Shown in pieces: positions 9,073 through 15,885 of a DNA stretch of 64,000 nucleotides. The notes under the pieces were generated by a model. The model made no database searches. It had not been told where the DNA came from and saw nothing but the letters and a program-made list of their open reading frames with translations. This stretch comes from Sphingomonas sp. (GTDB taxonomy: Bacteria; Pseudomonadota; Alphaproteobacteria; Sphingomonadales; Sphingomonadaceae), in NCBI RefSeq assembly GCF_017304635.1, contig NZ_JAFKMA010000003.1, positions 67,001 through 131,000 of the forward strand, read 5' to 3'. Numbering within the stretch: position 1 is the first letter of the stretch; each line of letters starts with the position of its first letter. Both the position numbers and the translations under genes were made by a program.

Positions 9073-9165
9073 CTATTCCTTTCGCGCCACTTCGATGATC
9101 TTCACGACTAAGGTCGCGAAGCCGAACATGACGCCCAGGATCAGGCACAGGTCGGCGATCGTCAT
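9073..9165 (-). CDS. Possible 30-residue single-pass membrane peptide
   Basis: The frame encodes MTIADLCLILGVMFGFATLV followed by a short charged end (IIEVARKE): one predicted transmembrane helix and a basic/acidic tail. A GAAAGG sequence lies about 8 bases before the ATG at 9165. The longer frame in this phase (from 9315) is an unlikely extension. It sits alone in the interval between the thiolase and oxidase genes. Function unknown; support is only the ribosome site and the protein-like composition. Confidence 0.4.
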   Translation of the reverse strand: MTIADLCLILGVMFGFATLVVKIIEVARKE

Positions 9166-9292
9166 AGGATTGCCTTTCTGTTTTGGCGGCGGGATTGCCG
9201 CCGGTGGCACACTGGCCGACCGTCGCCAAAGTGCAAGTCGCGCACGGAAACCAACGGCGGCCGGGACGTTTCTCCATCGAAGGAGACGCCCC

Positions 9293-9781
9293 ATGGCCGA
9301 CAATGCCGAGATCAAGCAGCATTTCTGGAAGAAGCTCGCCGACAGTCCGTTCGTGATGATCGGCGCGACCGATGGCGGTCATTCGGAGCCGTTGGCCGCG
9401 CAACTCGACGAGGATCAGGTCGATACGATCTTCTTCTTCGTCGGCAAGGACAACCGGCTGGCAGGAGGCGGCAAGACGATGGCGCAGTTCGTGTCGAAGG
9501 GGCACGATTTCTTCGCGTGCCTGGCCGGCACCGCGCGGGTCGACAACGACTTCGGCATGATCGACAAGCTCTGGAACAAGCAGGTCGAGGCCTGGTTTCC
9601 GGGCGGCAAGAGCGATCCCAACCTCGCGCTGCTGCGCTTCGACATCGACGATGCCGAGATGTGGGAGACCGACATGAGCCTGGCCGGCAAGGTCAAGATG
9701 CTGTTCGGCGGCAAGATCAAGGCCGGCGACGAGGGCAGCCATGCCAAGGTCGGCACGACGGCGGAATCGACGGCGGCATAG
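9293..9781 (+). CDS. Pyridoxamine 5'-phosphate oxidase family (general stress-type) protein
   Basis: 162 residues starting MADNAEIKQHFWKKLADSPF, with the split-barrel flavin-binding pattern of the Pyridox_ox_2/general stress protein 26 group: FVMIGATDGGHSEPLAAQ, TIFFFVGKDNRLA and WNKQVEAWFPGGKSDPNLAL. Such proteins bind FMN or related cofactors; the substrate is not evident. An AAGGAG ribosome site lies about 8 bases before the ATG at 9293. It precedes the DsbA-like gene on the same strand. Confidence 0.85.
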   Translation: MADNAEIKQHFWKKLADSPFVMIGATDGGHSEPLAAQLDEDQVDTIFFFVGKDNRLAGGGKTMAQFVSKGHDFFACLAGTARVDNDFGMIDKLWNKQVEAWFPGGKSDPNLALLRFDIDDAEMWETDMSLAGKVKMLFGGKIKAGDEGSHAKVGTTAESTAA

Positions 9782-9830
9782 GTACTTAGCGCGATTGCCA
9801 GCGCGGCACGCAACCGGCATGGGCGGCAGC

Positions 9831-10547
9831 ATGAAATTGCTTGCCGCCCTTGTCGTATCGATCGCGGTCGTCGCGCCGCTGACCGACGCTACCGCCACGC
9901 CTACGCGCCGCACCGCCGCGCGGCATCGGCCCGCCGCCGCCGTCGATTGGAACAGGCGCGTGTCGTGGACCGCCGATGGCGGTTTTCGCGTCGGCAATCC
10001 GGCGGCGAAGGTGAAGTTCGTCGAATACGGCTCGCTGACCTGCCCCTATTGCCAGCAATTCTACGCCGAAGCGGCGGTGCCGTTGCGCGCGCGGATCGCC
10101 GGCGGCACGGTCAGCTTCGAGTTCCGGCCCTTCACCGTGCACGATGCCGACCCGATCCTGCACGCGCTGCTGCTGTGCGCCGGGCCGGCCAATTTCTCGC
10201 GCTTCACGGACGATTTCTATGCCGATCAAGAGGACCTCGTCGCGCCGTTCGAGCAGTGGGTGACGGTCAATCCGGCGATCGACGCGGTCGCCGATGCCGC
10301 GACCCGGATCAAGCTCGCGCGCGAATGGGGCTTCACGGCATTCGCGGCGAAGCATGGCCTGTCGCCCGCGCGCGCCACCGCGTGCCTGACCGACCGCAAC
10401 GCCATCGCCGCGCAACAGGCGCGCGAGGAACGCGCCTATCGCGAGCACCACGTCGACGGTACGCCGATCTTCTTCCTCAACGACCAGCCGCTGGCGGCAG
10501 CGACCTGGGCCGAGGTCGATGCGGCGATTGCGGCGGCGTTGGGCTGA
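9831..10547 (+). CDS. DsbA family periplasmic thiol-disulfide protein
   Basis: 238 residues with an N-terminal signal peptide (MKLLAALVVSIAVVAPLTDA). A thioredoxin-fold domain follows with the active-site motif CPYC (GSLTCPYCQQFY) and the cis-proline loop (DGTPIFFLN) near the C-terminus. It probably forms or isomerises disulfides in the periplasm, similar to bacterial DsbA/DsbG-like thioredoxin_4 proteins. An in-frame ATG at 9819 would add four residues. It is convergent with phaZ across a repeat-containing 140-bp gap. Confidence 0.87.
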   Translation: MKLLAALVVSIAVVAPLTDATATPTRRTAARHRPAAAVDWNRRVSWTADGGFRVGNPAAKVKFVEYGSLTCPYCQQFYAEAAVPLRARIAGGTVSFEFRPFTVHDADPILHALLLCAGPANFSRFTDDFYADQEDLVAPFEQWVTVNPAIDAVADAATRIKLAREWGFTAFAAKHGLSPARATACLTDRNAIAAQQAREERAYREHHVDGTPIFFLNDQPLAAATWAEVDAAIAAALG

Positions 10548-10573
10548 GCCGCCGCCACCGCCTACCCTTCATT

Positions 10574-10655
10574 GCAAGCGTAACGAAGCAATCCAGCGTT
10601 CCGGGTGGCGCCGCTGGATTACTTCCCCCGGCTTTCGCCGGGGTCGCAATGACGG
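10574..10655. repeat. REP-like palindromes between convergent genes
   Basis: Two stems are visible: AATCCAGCG/CGCTGGATT separated by about 13 bases, then CCCCCGGC-tttc-GCCGGGG, followed by cgcaatgacgg. The second belongs to the same GCCGGGG palindrome family found in several other gaps of this window. Lying between the DsbA-like gene and phaZ, it may also serve as a bidirectional transcription terminator. Confidence 0.75.
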
Positions 10656-10687
10656 CTGACTCACAGGCAGGCCGGCTCCAACCCGCA

Positions 10688-11902
10688 TCAATCGTGCGCG
10701 GCGATCCATTTCTCGACGACCGGCGCGATCTGCTTGCGCCACTTGCTGCCGTTGAAGATGCCGTAATGCCCGGCATCGGCGACGAAATACGCCTTCTCCG
10801 CCTCGGGCAGGCTGGTCGCGATGGTCAGCGCCGCCTTGGTCTGGCCGAGCCCGGAAATGTCGTCGCGGCTGCCCTCGATCGCCAGCAGGGCGACATCGGT
10901 GATCGCGCCCGGATCGACCGTCCGCCCGCGATGCGTCATCTCGCCCTTGGGCAGCTTGTGGTGCTGGAACACGACGTCGATCGTCTGGAGGTAGAATTCG
11001 GCGGTCATGTCGCAGACCGAGCGATATTCGTCGTAGAAGTCCTTGGTCGCCTCGGCTTCCAGATCCTCGCCCTGGACTAGATGCTTGAACATCTCCCAAT
11101 GCGACATCAGGTGGTTGCCCAGGTTCATCGTCATGAACCCGGCGAGTTGCAGGAACCCCGGATAGACGCGCCGCCCAGCCCCCGGATAGGTCGCCGGCAC
11201 GGTCGCGATCACGTTCTGCTCGAACCAGGCGAACGGGCGCTCGGTCGCCAGCGTGTTGACCGCGGTCGGCGCCTCGCGCGTGTCGACCGGGCCACCCATC
11301 AGCGTCAGCGTCTTCGGCCGGCACGGATCCTTGTCCGCGCTCATCAGGCACGCGACGGCATAGGCCGGCACGGACGGCTGGCACACCGCGAGCATGTGCG
11401 CGCCGGGGCCGATCGCGTGGAGGAACTCGATCAGGTAATCGACATAATCGTCGAGGTCGAAGCGACCCTGCGACAACGGCACCTGCCGCGCGTCGCGCCA
11501 ATCGGTGATGTAGACGTCGGCGAACGGCAGCATCCGCTCGACCGTACCGCGCAACAGCGTGGCGTAATGCCCCGACATCGGCGCGACGATCAGCAGGCGA
11601 GGGCCACCTTCGACACCCTTGCGCACGAAGCGCTTGAGCTGGCCGAACGACTTCTTCAGCACGATTTCTTCGATCACCTCGACCGGACGGCCGTCGATCA
11701 TCGTCTGGTGGAGCCCGAAATGCGGCTTGCCGCGCGGCGCGGCGGCGTGCGCGAACACTTCGAGTGCTGAAGCCATCACCGGTCCGCCGCCGAAATAGGC
11801 GAACGGGTTGGCGGGATTGCCCAGCCATTCCGCTCCCACATTCGCCCAGGCGCTCGCGCCCGCCAGCATCGACCGTTGCATTTCGTAGGCGTCGTAAAGC
11901 AT
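10688..11902 (-). CDS. phaZ: Intracellular polyhydroxyalkanoate (PHB) depolymerase
   Basis: 404 residues from the ATG at 11902 (MLYDAYEMQRSMLAGASAWA). It has the intracellular PHB depolymerase pattern, including a lipase-box-like segment with cysteine as nucleophile: AVCQPSVP, Cys174, as in PhaZ1 of Ralstonia. A C-terminal histidine (DAGHYGIFNG) completes the triad. It degrades native PHB granules in the cytoplasm. A longer frame to 11992 adds 30 residues unlike the family. It is divergent from the ABC exporter gene. Confidence 0.9.
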   Translation of the reverse strand: MLYDAYEMQRSMLAGASAWANVGAEWLGNPANPFAYFGGGPVMASALEVFAHAAAPRGKPHFGLHQTMIDGRPVEVIEEIVLKKSFGQLKRFVRKGVEGGPRLLIVAPMSGHYATLLRGTVERMLPFADVYITDWRDARQVPLSQGRFDLDDYVDYLIEFLHAIGPGAHMLAVCQPSVPAYAVACLMSADKDPCRPKTLTLMGGPVDTREAPTAVNTLATERPFAWFEQNVIATVPATYPGAGRRVYPGFLQLAGFMTMNLGNHLMSHWEMFKHLVQGEDLEAEATKDFYDEYRSVCDMTAEFYLQTIDVVFQHHKLPKGEMTHRGRTVDPGAITDVALLAIEGSRDDISGLGQTKAALTIATSLPEAEKAYFVADAGHYGIFNGSKWRKQIAPVVEKWIAAHD

Positions 11903-12021
11903 GGGCCCCGCGGAAACCGTTTTCGTCGGCAACCGGTTTACGCGCATGGTGCACCGCACACAAGCGCAGAGCGATGTGTCGTTGCGGGGCACGCGATGCC
12001 GCTGCTAGAGGCGGTCGCATC

Positions 12022-13788
12022 ATGCCAGACGTCGCCGCCGAACCGCCGAAGCCGGGCCGCAAGCTCGGCAGTCTCAAGATGGTGTGGCGCGCCGCGGGCC
12101 GCTATCCCGGGCACCTCGCGATCGCGCTGGTCGCGCTGCTGACGACGACGGCGACGACGCTCAGCCTGACCTACGTCCTGCGCCTGGCGATCGACAACAA
12201 GAGCGGGGTCAGCCACAATCGCGCGTTCGACCTGCTGTTCGCGCTGGTCGTGGTGCTGGCGATTGCGACCGCGGTGCGCTTCTATTTCGTGTCATGGCTG
12301 GGCGAGCGCACCGTCGCCGACGTGCGCGTCGCGGTCCAGGCGAACCTGTTGCGGCTCGAGCCCGGCTGGTTCGAGGAAAACCGCCCGTCGGAGATCGCCT
12401 CGCGGCTGACCGCCGACACCGCGCAGATCGAGATGGCGGTGGGCACCACAGTGTCGGTCGCGCTGCGCAACCTGCTGACCGGGATCGGCGGGCTGGCGCT
12501 GCTATTCTATTACGATTCCTCGCTGGCCGGGATGCTGGTGGTCGGCATCCCGATCGTCGTGCTGCCGATCGTGCTGCTCGGGCGGCGCGTGCGCGGGCAT
12601 TCGCGGTCGAGCCAGGACCGTATCGCCGATATCGGCGCGATGGCGGTCGAGACATTGTCGGCGATGAAGATCGTCCAGGCCTTCTCGCAGGAACGACGCG
12701 AAACCGACCGCTTCGCCGTGGCGGTCGATCGCGGGTTCACCGCGGCCAAGCGGCGCATCCTCATCCGCGCGCTGATGACATCGATGGTGATCGCGTTGCT
12801 GTTCGGCGGGCTCGCCTTGCTGCTCCGGACGATGCTGGGCGCGGTATCGACGGGGACGATCTCGGCCGGCACGTTGCTGGCGTTCGTCACCACCAGCGTG
12901 CTGGTGGCCGGCGCCTTCGGGGCGTTGACCGAAGTCTATGGCGACCTGCTGCGCGCGGCGGGCGCGGCCGAGCGGCTGAGCGAGTTACTCGCGGTCGAAC
13001 CGGCGATCGCCGCGCCGGCGCATCCGGTGGCGCTGCCCGACCCGGCACAGGGCGCGATCCGGTTCAACCATGTCGAGTTCCGCTACCCGACGCGCCCCGA
13101 AGTGTCGGCGCTGCACGATTTCTCGCTCGCCGTGACGCCGGGCGAGACGGTCGCAGTGGTCGGTCCCTCCGGCGCCGGCAAGTCGACCCTGTTCCAGCTA
13201 ATCCAACGCTTCTACGACCCGCAGACGGGCAGTATCGCGATCGACGGCGTCCCCCTCCCCGCCGCCGACCCCGCCGCGATCCGCGGCCGCATCGCGATGG
13301 TGCCGCAGGAGACGGTGATCTTCGGCGCGTCGGCGCGCGACAATATCCGCTACGGCGAGTGGGACGCGGGCGACGCCGCGATCTGGGCGGCGGCGGAGGC
13401 GGCCAATGCGGCGGAATTCCTGCGCAAGTTGCCCGACGGGCTCGACACGTTCCTGGGCGAAGGCGGCGCGCGATTGTCGGGCGGGCAACGCCAGCGACTG
13501 GCGATCGCCCGCGCGCTGCTGCGCGACGCGCCGATCCTGCTGCTCGACGAGGCGACCAGCGCGCTCGACGCCGAGAGCGAACGGCTGGTCCAGCAAGCGC
13601 TCGAACGGTTGATGGAGGGGCGCACCACCCTCGTCATCGCTCACCGCCTGTCGACCGTCCGCGCCGCCAGCCGGATCATCGTGATGAACGACGGCCGCAT
13701 CGTCGAGGAAGGCAACCACGCGACGCTGTCGGCGCATGGCGGCCTGTATGCACGCCTCGCGTCGCTGCAGTTCAGCGAGGCGGCGTAA
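12022..13788 (+). CDS. ABC transporter, fused transmembrane and ATP-binding domains
   Basis: 588 residues, a type I half-exporter of the MsbA/LmrA-like group (TIGR02204-like). About six helices span residues 20-310, then a nucleotide-binding domain with Walker A (GPSGAGKST), signature LSGGQRQR, Walker B (ILLLDEATSALD) and H-loop (IAHRLST). It should work as a homodimer exporting a lipid or drug-like substrate, not identifiable here. The start is the ATG at 12022; upstream frame extensions overlap the phaZ promoter region. Confidence 0.92.
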   Translation: MPDVAAEPPKPGRKLGSLKMVWRAAGRYPGHLAIALVALLTTTATTLSLTYVLRLAIDNKSGVSHNRAFDLLFALVVVLAIATAVRFYFVSWLGERTVADVRVAVQANLLRLEPGWFEENRPSEIASRLTADTAQIEMAVGTTVSVALRNLLTGIGGLALLFYYDSSLAGMLVVGIPIVVLPIVLLGRRVRGHSRSSQDRIADIGAMAVETLSAMKIVQAFSQERRETDRFAVAVDRGFTAAKRRILIRALMTSMVIALLFGGLALLLRTMLGAVSTGTISAGTLLAFVTTSVLVAGAFGALTEVYGDLLRAAGAAERLSELLAVEPAIAAPAHPVALPDPAQGAIRFNHVEFRYPTRPEVSALHDFSLAVTPGETVAVVGPSGAGKSTLFQLIQRFYDPQTGSIAIDGVPLPAADPAAIRGRIAMVPQETVIFGASARDNIRYGEWDAGDAAIWAAAEAANAAEFLRKLPDGLDTFLGEGGARLSGGQRQRLAIARALLRDAPILLLDEATSALDAESERLVQQALERLMEGRTTLVIAHRLSTVRAASRIIVMNDGRIVEEGNHATLSAHGGLYARLASLQFSEAA

Positions 13789-13800
13789 GCCAAACCGTTA

Positions 13801-13887
13801 TGCCGGACTTGTTCCGGCATCCACCGTGCCGCACAAGAAGCGGCCGACGCATTCGCGAAACGGTGGACCCCGGCACAAGGCCGGGGT
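13801..13887. repeat. REP doublet, 'ccaccgtgccgc' family
   Basis: Outer hairpins TGCCGGA/TCCGGCA and CCCCGGC-acaa-GGCCGGGG flank inverted inner arms (ccaccgt ... acggtgg). The same arms recur in inverted order at 18228-18312. The copy sits in the gap between the ABC exporter and the reductase gene, ending about 15 bp before the latter's GTG start. Confidence 0.8.
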
Positions 13888-13901
13888 GACGGAGGGATGT
13901 T

Positions 13902-15062
13902 GTGGCCAGAGAATTCGACATCATCGTCTACGGCGCGACCGGATTCACCGGGCGACTGGTCGCCGAATATCTCGCGACGACCTATCCGACCGGCGTGACA
14001 TGGGGGATGGCCGGCCGCTCGGCCGAGAAGCTCGCCGAGGTGCGCGACCTGATCGGCGCGCCGGCCGACACGCCGCTCGTCACGGCCGACGCCGCCGATC
14101 CCGCCAGCCTGACCGCGATGTGCGAGCGCGCGACCGTCGTCATCTCTACGGTTGGCCCGTACCAGCTTTATGGCAGCGACCTCGTCGCCGCCTGCGCCGC
14201 GACCGGCACCGCCTATGTCGACCTGTGCGGCGAGCCAGCGTGGATGCGCCACATGATCGACGCGCATCACGACGCGGCACGCGCGAGCGGTGCCCGGATC
14301 GTGTTCAGCTGCGGGTTCGACTCGATCCCGTTCGACCTGGGCGTGCTGACGCTCCAGCAATGCGCGATCGCGAAGCACGGCAAGCCCGCACCGCGCGTCA
14401 AGGGGCGCGTCCGTGTGATGAAGGGCGGCTTTTCGGGGGGCACCGCGGCCAGCCTGAAGGCGACGCTCGCCGCCGCCGCCAAGGACCCGCGGATCGTCGC
14501 GCTGCTGACCAGCCCGTTCGCACTGACCCCGGGGTTCAAGGGACCGCACCAGCCGACCGGGCTGCTGCCCGAGTATGACCGCTCGATCCACGCCTGGGTC
14601 GCGCCGTTCGTCATGGCGCCGATCAACACCAAGAACGTCCACCGCACCAACTTCCTGCTGGGCGAGCGCTACGGCGCGGATTTCGTTTATGACGAGATGA
14701 TCGTGGCCGGGCTCGGCGACATGGGCAAGGCGGCGGCGGAGGCGATCGCCAAGTTCAATCCGCTGGCCAGCGACAAGGGGCCGAAACCCGGCGAAGGCCC
14801 CTCCAAGGAAGAGCGCGACAGCGGGCATTACGATATCCTGTTCGTCGGCGAATATCCCGATGGCGCGCGGGTCGAATGCGTCGTCACCGGCGACCGCGAC
14901 CCCGGCTACGGCTCGACCAGCAAGATGATCGCCGAAAGCGCGCTGTGCCTGGTGCAGGACGTGGCGGGTGACGGCGGCGTCTGGACGCCCGGCGCGCTGA
15001 TGGGCGATACACTGCGCGACCGGCTGGTGGCGAAGGCGGGATTGACGTTCCGGAGCGCGTGA
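13902..15062 (+). CDS. Saccharopine dehydrogenase family (trans-acting enoyl reductase-like) protein
   Basis: 386 residues with an N-terminal Rossmann fold (IIVYGATGFTGRLVAEYL, NAD(P) motif GATGFTG at about 10-16) and the Sacchrp_dh_NADP pattern STVGPYQLYG and DLCGEPAW. It most resembles proteins annotated as saccharopine dehydrogenase NADP-binding domain or trans-acting enoyl reductase. The real substrate is probably a lipid rather than saccharopine. GTG start with GGAGGGA upstream. Confidence 0.87.
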   Translation: MAREFDIIVYGATGFTGRLVAEYLATTYPTGVTWGMAGRSAEKLAEVRDLIGAPADTPLVTADAADPASLTAMCERATVVISTVGPYQLYGSDLVAACAATGTAYVDLCGEPAWMRHMIDAHHDAARASGARIVFSCGFDSIPFDLGVLTLQQCAIAKHGKPAPRVKGRVRVMKGGFSGGTAASLKATLAAAAKDPRIVALLTSPFALTPGFKGPHQPTGLLPEYDRSIHAWVAPFVMAPINTKNVHRTNFLLGERYGADFVYDEMIVAGLGDMGKAAAEAIAKFNPLASDKGPKPGEGPSKEERDSGHYDILFVGEYPDGARVECVVTGDRDPGYGSTSKMIAESALCLVQDVAGDGGVWTPGALMGDTLRDRLVAKAGLTFRSA

Positions 15063-15069
15063 ACATTTC

Positions 15070-15175
15070 CCCACCCCGGCGAACGCCGGGGCCCAGGTGG
15101 AGGAGGCACATGATGGGCGTTGCGCTCCGTTACTCTGGCTTTCCCAACTGGGCCCCGGCTTCCGCCGGGGTGGGG
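15070..15175. repeat. REP doublet with CCCAG/CTGGG inner arms
   Basis: Mirror layout: CCCCACCCCGGC-gaac-GCCGGGG-CCCAG at one end and CTGGG-CCCCGGC-ttcc-GCCGGGG-TGGGG at the other, about 100 bp in all. It lies directly downstream of the reductase gene and upstream of the convergent small-protein gene, so it may terminate both transcripts. It belongs to the same family as the copies at 50617-50687 and 54576-54640. Confidence 0.85.
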
Positions 15176-15211
15176 TGATCGGAAAATCGATCGATTGGGC
15201 TAGGACGCCCC

Positions 15212-15553
15212 TTAGCCCCGGTAGAACAACACCGCGACCACCACGATCATCATCGCCAGCCCGAACGCCCAGATCGTCGCGGTACGGCTGCGCCGGCGCT
15301 CGCGGGCGTGATAGGCGACGAGGTCGAGCCAGAGCCGCCCGTCGGGCACCGCACGGACGACGCCCGCCGCGCGCAGCTTGGCCAGCGCCGCGACGTCGGC
15401 AGGCGCCGGTGTGAACTCGATCGCATCCTCCGGCGCCAACGCATGTCGCGCCAGCATCGCGAGCGCGATCCGCCCCCGCACGCGCAACGCGGCGGCCGGG
15501 ATCGGCGGCGGCACCGGCGTCGGGCCGATCCCGGTCAGGCGGAGGTTGCTCAT
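15212..15553 (-). CDS. Small C-tail-anchored protein, paralogue of its upstream neighbour
   Basis: 113 residues starting MSNLRLTGIGPTPVPPPIPA. A helical soluble part contains AGVVRAVPDGRLWLDLVAYHA, then a basic stretch RERRRSR and one C-terminal membrane helix (about residues 93-111). The same order (helix, strand pair with WLD..AY, RRRR, membrane helix) is found in the adjacent gene at 15562-15873, so these look like a tandem duplication. It is third in a run behind rnr. No function is recognised; the soluble part resembles a small winged-helix. Confidence 0.65.
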   Translation of the reverse strand: MSNLRLTGIGPTPVPPPIPAAALRVRGRIALAMLARHALAPEDAIEFTPAPADVAALAKLRAAGVVRAVPDGRLWLDLVAYHARERRRSRTATIWAFGLAMMIVVVAVLFYRG

Positions 15554-15561
15554 CGCCCCCC

Positions 15562-15873
15562 TCAGCCCGCGAAGAACGCCAGCGCCGCGCCGACCGCGAC
15601 CGCCGCCCCGACCAGCACCCCCGCGCGTCGCCGCCGCGTCTTCGACCATTCGTCATAGGCCGGGATGTCGAGCCAATAGGTCCCCGCCTTGCCGACGTGC
15701 AGCACGCCGGCATCGATCAGCCGCTCCAGCAACCGCCGCTCGATCCCGCGATCGGGCGCGTAGCCGATCGCCTTGTCCGCCGACACCGCGTCGTTCGACA
15801 TGAAGTGCGAGATCAGCCGCCGGCGCGCTCGTGCCACCGCCCCCGCCGCACCCGCCGCCGCTGCTCCGCCCAT
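15562..15873 (-). CDS. Small C-tail-anchored protein downstream of rnr
   Basis: 103 residues. After an alanine-rich start (the true start may be an internal ATG giving MSNDAVSADKAIG), the protein has LLERLIDAGVLHVGKAGTYW, LDIPAYDEWSK, an RRRR cluster and a C-terminal membrane helix. It begins 12 bp after the rnr stop and ends 8 bp before its paralogue, so co-transcription with rnr is likely. Function unknown. The starting ATG at 15873 gives an unusual low-complexity leader, so the N-terminus is uncertain. Confidence 0.6.
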   Translation of the reverse strand: MGGAAAAGAAGAVARARRRLISHFMSNDAVSADKAIGYAPDRGIERRLLERLIDAGVLHVGKAGTYWLDIPAYDEWSKTRRRRAGVLVGAAVAVGAALAFFAG

Positions 15874-15885
15874 CGCGATCTCCCT

